Assembly: GCA_003116975.1 (NCBI GenBank)
Contig: BGKB01000002.1
Span: 186,001 to 250,000, forward strand
Source: Aurantiochytrium sp. KH105
Taxonomy: Eukaryota; Sar; Bigyra; Thraustochytrida; Thraustochytriidae
Reading direction: 5' to 3'
Length of the DNA: 64,000 nt
The notes below the pieces were generated by a model. The model saw only the letters and a list, made by a program, of their open reading frames with translations, was not told where the DNA came from and ran no database searches. The position numbers and the translations under genes were made by a program. This document shows, piece after piece, positions 60,137 to 64,000 of this stretch. How positions within the stretch are numbered: position 1 is the stretch's first letter; each line of letters starts with the position of its first letter.

Positions 60137-60720
60137 TTTTTTTAACACGGAGTTCGCGAGTAAAGTACGTGATCGTCTCCTCATAATCGAAGGCCTCCTG
60201 GGCATCAGACCCATCCGGCTTTGCCTCGATCGGCGCGCGGCCGCGGCAGCGTGCGCGCGACCCCGGGGGAGGACGCCGGCCGGGAGCGCGCGGGCGTGCG
60301 GGGTGTCCCTGCAAAATTGCTTCGGCCCGGCAAAGACCTAATCAGCAGCTAATCATCAGGAAGCATCTTAGGGAACAAGCAGGCAGAACCGGGACCTGCG
60401 AGCCCCTGAGCGTCCGTGCGGGCCTTGCGGGGGCGTAGAAGGCGCGACAAGGCCGGTGGGCGAGCCGCATGAGCGGAGTAGAANGCCCTTCACGCGCCCG
60501 CCTGCCCATATATTATATAGGGCGCCCCGGGGCGCCCGCGGTCTAACTTTGCAACGAGTTGACTTTGCAGACCAAGACTGCGGCAATCGACGTTTCTCGC
60601 CGGTGGGCGAACGGTCGACCAACCGATTCGAAAAAAAAATCAAAGCCGGAGGGGTCTAGGTGCCGATTGGCCTTCGCAAAATCATGTATTTCTCTCGTGG
60701 ACTCCGTGTTAAAAAAAAAA
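60137..60720. mobile_element. Short non-autonomous element with long terminal inverted repeats (MITE-like)
   Basis: About 584 bases bounded by inverted repeats: left 60137-60223, right 60641-60720. Each end begins with a T run, then AACACGGAGT, and ends with AGACCC and CCGGCTTTG, with small gaps between. The sequence GCACCGC[A/T]CTACCT lies directly outside both ends in the same orientation (60124-60137 and 60722-60735, 13 of 14 bases equal), a candidate target-site duplication. There is no coding capacity. The interior has a TATATTATATA run and the 18-bp palindrome GGGCGCCCCGGGGCGCCC. One base in the interior is undetermined (60484). Superfamily is not assigned. Confidence 0.7.
60520..60537. 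repeat. 18-bp perfect palindrome
   Basis: GGGCGCCCCGGGGCGCCC equals its own reverse complement. It lies inside the inverted-repeat element, right after an AT-only run that resembles a TATA box. Confidence 0.85.
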
Positions 60721-61314
60721 GGCACCGCTCTACCTCTTTAAGCACCGCTCCGAGATCGTCCCCTTGTTCGTTCGTTCAATCGTTCGTTCGTTCGTTCGTT
60801 CGTTCGTTCGTTTCGTTCGTTCGTTTCATTCCTCTTTTGCCCGACCCTTCAAGCGAGGTCCACCGCCCCTTTCCCCAACCACGTATCGGCAAAACCAAAG
60901 ATCCCTCCGCAAGCCGTCATCTCTCCCCCACCGACGGCGACGCCGAGGTCGCGCTCGCGCATCTCTGCGTCCGTCCATCCTCCTGCTGCACGCGCGCCTT
61001 CTGCCCTGCTCGGCAAAACCTCTGTGTCTGTCTTCATCCACTCACGGCCAGCTCCTCTTCCCTTCCGCGAGGTGTGTACCGGCAAGTGCAGAATGGCGGC
61101 GCGGTGGACACTGCAGCCTCGGCGCGCGCAAGTGCAGAATGGGCGGCGCAAGTGCGGAATAGGCGGCGCAAGTGGGCTATGCAGTGCTCTGCTCTGCTCT
61201 GCTCTGCTCTGCGGCTGCAGCGGCGCTGAGCGCGGCAGAGATTGAAGAGCGACGTCGCTGTGCAGGAGGCAGACCCCGTTCCTCGAGGACGGCGCGGGCG
61301 GCGGCGGCGGGAGG
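60721..61314. promoter_or_regulatory. Promoter and 5' UTR of the coiled-coil/PH gene, with repeats
   Basis: Contains a (TTCG)n microsatellite at about 60766-60832. Between 61083 and 61170 a motif of about 18 bases (GCGCAAGTGCAGAATGGG and variants) occurs four times. A CTCTG pentamer run follows near 61185-61212. The same pentamer run occurs upstream of the DASS gene at 6240-6290. Confidence 0.55.
60766..60832. repeat. (TTCG)n microsatellite
   Basis: About sixteen TTCG tetramers with three small interruptions. Confidence 0.9.
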
Positions 61315-64000
61315 ATGGACGAGAAGGACCTGCTCGCGCAGGTGACCGCGGCGCGGTCGCTGGTGCGCGAGCAGGCCGCGGTGCGGCGGCGCGCGCGCGA
61401 AGATGGCGAACGCGAGCTCGCGCAGCTCGTGCACGCGCTGCGCGAGCGCGCCTCGCGCGAGCTGGAGCTGGAGCGCGCCGTGGAGCGGCTCCGCGCGGAG
61501 CAGGACCTGCTCACGGAGCTCGCCGACGAGCAGGCCAAGCGGTGCGCCTCGGCGCAGCGCGCGGAAAAGGAGATCCGCGCCTCCGTCGACGACCTGCGCC
61601 AGACGGCGGCCAAGGCCGTGCAGCAGACCAAGGCTGCGCGCGCAGAGGCGCGCGAGTGGCGCGCCAAGGAGGCAGACGCCGTCGCGGAGATTAACCGAAG
61701 GGCCGTGCAGCAGGCGCAGCTCAGGGAAACCATCCAGCACCTGCAGGACCAGGCCGCGCAACACCGCGTCACCAGCGCCGAGGCCCTCGCTTTGCAGGAT
61801 AAGCTCGATGCGACGCGCAAGACCCTGGCCGAAGCACTCCGCGAACGGGACGAAGACCGCATGGACCACGAGCATGAGACTCGCCAGCTCCGCAACGCGC
61901 TCTCACGCGCCCAAAAGGCCGCAGAGGACGCCGAGGCCAAGGTCAGCCAGCTCGAGGCCAATGCTCCAGCTGCGTCGAGACCAGCCTCGCGCTCCATCCA
62001 CGCGTCCTCGGTAGACTCGCGCGAGGTCGGCGAAGTGCTGCAGCAAAAGGTGGAGGAGCAAATGCTCGAGATTATTCGACTGCAGACGGAAGTGACGCTC
62101 CGAGAAAAGCGCATTCTCGAAGTCAAGCAAGAGGCCCAGGAAGATATCGCAGGGGCCAAACTTGCAGCCATGTCATTACGAGGAAATTCTATGCGAACTC
62201 TCTCTGACGCTGCCACGAGCGGGGACGAGGCGGAGAAGGACGACGGGGTCGAGGACGCTTCGGATCAAAAGTCTTCTTCGGGCAATGCAGAGGACGTAAA
62301 CGAAGAGGACACCAAAGACAACGAGGCCGCGAGCGCTGCTGAAGATTCTGCGCGCTTGGAAGAGATTTCGCGCCTGGAATCCAGAGTGCATTCGCTCGAG
62401 GCAAGCTTGCAGCGTGCCCGTGCCGAGGCCTCCAAGTTGCGTAAAGATCTTGCGTCCCGGAGCGAGCACGAGCTTCATTCTCAAAAGGAAATCGTCGCTC
62501 TCAACGAACGTCTCTTGCACCGCGAGAGGGAGCTCCAAGACGCCATGCGCGAGCGCGAGGCTCAGGACGCCCTCGAGCTACAAGAAGCGCGCGAAATGGC
62601 CAACGAGCTACAGGCTGATATGGACACGCGTCTGCTCGAGGTCGCGAGGCTCCAGGCTGCTCTGTCAAAAGCGCAAAACGAGGAGCTCCGGGCTCGCAGT
62701 GTGGCTCGAGATGCCGAGCAAAAGTACGATGACCTTGTGGCGGAAAAGGCTTCCGCTGCCGCTACCTCAGTGGACCGCGCAGCAGCGGCCTCAGATACGA
62801 ACGGCGGTGGCACTGTGTCCCCGGCCGTAATGGAAGAGATGCGCATGCTTGCCAAGCTTTGCCAGAGCCTCTCTTCCGAGGCCGCGACACTTCGTGCGCA
62901 GTTCCAATCGAGCGGAGACGAGCTTGCGCAAGAATGTCGCGAGCTTCGTGATCAGAGTCTTGCCCAGGCAGCCGACGCAAAGCGACTCCGAGACCAGTTG
63001 AGCCAGCTGCAACATCTTTACGCAGAAAGCCGTCAGGAAAACGAAGCACTTCAAGCTTCGCTTCGCGACGAGGCCCTCGAAATTCGTAATGAGGCCTTGC
63101 GAATCAGTGGCGCCACGCGCCAGGTTCTTCAAGAGACTGCAAACTTTCAACGCAGCAAACAGGCGAACGGGCCGGCACGCGCGATGGGCAGCATGAGCAA
63201 CGGGGCGGGAGTTGGCAAACCATCCTTGTCGACGCTGTCAGCGCGTCGGAAAAAACAGGTTCGCGCCGATGAGCCTCAACAAGACGATCAGGCGGACTCG
63301 GAGGGGAGCGATCACAAGGCCTGGGACGATGAGAGTGAGGACGGCGATCTTGGCATCAACGAGGCTGCGCCGGGATTTCGCGCCCGCGGTGAGTCCGCCG
63401 CTGACAGACTTTCACAGATTGAGGCCGAGAATGCTCGCAATGCTGAACTTCCAACGCCCAAGTCGCCTCTGGAGGAAGGGGAGGAGTACGCGCACGGGGA
63501 CGGAGACAACGACATTGACGTTGGCAACCAGGGTGACTTTGATGGCGAGGACTTTGACGAAGAAGGCGACGCCGATGATGCCGCTTCAGCATTCGGCGTG
63601 TCGAAACCCTCGCCAAAGACACGCGTGATTCTGAATGGCTATCTCCAAAAGGCGCCTCGTAGCACGGGCAACAAACCATACTGGGCCCGATGGGCCCGGC
63701 GCTGGTTCACGCTCACGTCCACCGCGCTCTTGTATTTTCGTTCGTCTTCAAGCAAAGCGCCGCGCGCCGTGTTGGACCTTCGATACATCCAAGTGTATGG
63801 TCCCAAAAATGAGCTCGACGAACGCGGGTGCAAATTCTATCTGCGCACGCCAGACCGAATCTATCAGCTTTGCGCGGAGAGCCAGTCTGTCTTGCGCGCA
63901 TGGCTCGATGCGCTCGAAGATGCTATTGCGGACCTTGCCGCCCAGGGCCGTTCAAGAACCACATCGCAGGTTTCCGTCCCTGGCAAGTCCAAGAATCTGT
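61315..64000 (+). CDS. Coiled-coil protein with a C-terminal PH domain (3' end outside window)
   Basis: 895 codons are open from ATG 61315 to the window edge without a stop. An in-frame stop at 61243 and the first following ATG fix the start. Residues 1-240 and about 340-640 are heptad-rich coiled coil (Glu/Arg/Leu/Ala), interrupted by an acidic Ser-rich linker near 300-345. A second acidic, Asp/Glu-rich disordered stretch lies near 660-760. A PH domain occupies about 770-875: it opens GYLQKAP, continues RRWFTL and LLYFRS, and ends with the C-terminal helix Trp in LRAWLDALEDA. PH domains bind phosphoinositides or proteins, so a membrane-linked scaffold is inferred. More domains may follow beyond the window. 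Confidence 0.85.
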   Translation, partial: MDEKDLLAQVTAARSLVREQAAVRRRAREDGERELAQLVHALRERASRELELERAVERLRAEQDLLTELADEQAKRCASAQRAEKEIRASVDDLRQTAAKAVQQTKAARAEAREWRAKEADAVAEINRRAVQQAQLRETIQHLQDQAAQHRVTSAEALALQDKLDATRKTLAEALRERDEDRMDHEHETRQLRNALSRAQKAAEDAEAKVSQLEANAPAASRPASRSIHASSVDSREVGEVLQQKVEEQMLEIIRLQTEVTLREKRILEVKQEAQEDIAGAKLAAMSLRGNSMRTLSDAATSGDEAEKDDGVEDASDQKSSSGNAEDVNEEDTKDNEAASAAEDSARLEEISRLESRVHSLEASLQRARAEASKLRKDLASRSEHELHSQKEIVALNERLLHRERELQDAMREREAQDALELQEAREMANELQADMDTRLLEVARLQAALSKAQNEELRARSVARDAEQKYDDLVAEKASAAATSVDRAAAASDTNGGGTVSPAVMEEMRMLAKLCQSLSSEAATLRAQFQSSGDELAQECRELRDQSLAQAADAKRLRDQLSQLQHLYAESRQENEALQASLRDEALEIRNEALRISGATRQVLQETANFQRSKQANGPARAMGSMSNGAGVGKPSLSTLSARRKKQVRADEPQQDDQADSEGSDHKAWDDESEDGDLGINEAAPGFRARGESAADRLSQIEAENARNAELPTPKSPLEEGEEYAHGDGDNDIDVGNQGDFDGEDFDEEGDADDAASAFGVSKPSPKTRVILNGYLQKAPRSTGNKPYWARWARRWFTLTSTALLYFRSSSSKAPRAVLDLRYIQVYGPKNELDERGCKFYLRTPDRIYQLCAESQSVLRAWLDALEDAIADLAAQGRSRTTSQVSVPGKSKNL

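Noticed and set aside
60849-62216. 455-codon minus-strand frame rich in Ser, Arg, Ala and Cys
   Set aside because: Antisense shadow of the coiled-coil/PH gene; the sense frame has heptads and a PH domain.
1-64000. CRISPR arrays, bacterial operons, rRNA or tRNA genes
   Set aside because: No evenly spaced palindromic repeats, no ribosome-binding-site-led operons, and no cloverleaf or rRNA core sequence that I could recognise on either strand.

Overview
The window is nuclear DNA from a GC-rich, intron-poor eukaryote. Long uninterrupted reading frames, tandem paralog clusters, a calcium-dependent protein kinase with EF hands, a calponin-homology kinesin-14 and very large FG-GAP/cysteine-rich/multi-pass membrane proteins suggest a stramenopile protist, most likely a thraustochytrid (Labyrinthulomycetes). 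That placement is inference from gene content; no rRNA or other marker is present.

Layout. (1) 1-6724: a GC-rich stretch with scattered simple repeats and almost no credible coding sequence, apart from two weak frames in the first 500 bases. (2) 6725-11744: two tandem SLC13/DASS-type sodium:carboxylate (or sulfate) symporters, the first intronless with extreme codon bias, the second with one 107-base intron. (3) 11880-19392: an SH3 protein with two C-terminal MIT-like repeats (minus), a divergent RluA-type pseudouridine synthase (plus), and a CH-domain kinesin-14 (minus). (4) 20960-37308: a family of giant receptor-like proteins. It comprises a decayed C-terminal copy, a Mutator-like (MULE) DNA transposon beside it, then two full-length tandem paralogs of 1716 and 1752 residues. 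(5) 37367-48934: six tandem zinc-dependent CAD/AdhC-type alcohol dehydrogenases, all on the minus strand; two carry an N-terminal extension with an N-myristoylation signal. (6) 49891-59324: a protein with two YbaK/ProX-type tRNA-editing domains, a MidA/NDUFAF7-type methyltransferase, a CDPK, an extended short-chain reductase and an EGF-like multi-pass membrane protein. (7) 59325-61314: intergenic DNA holding a 584-bp element with about 85-bp terminal inverted repeats. (8) 61315-64000: a coiled-coil/PH-domain protein running off the window end.

The main theme is local tandem duplication (DASS x2, giant receptor x2 plus a relic, ADH x6) followed by divergence: an altered substrate-motif residue in one DASS copy, a gained or lost cysteine-rich module in one receptor, and acquired membrane-anchor signals in two ADHs. 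Only one spliceosomal intron could be demonstrated, by comparing the two DASS paralogs. Coordinates of spliced or alternative-start genes are my choices and are explained in each entry.
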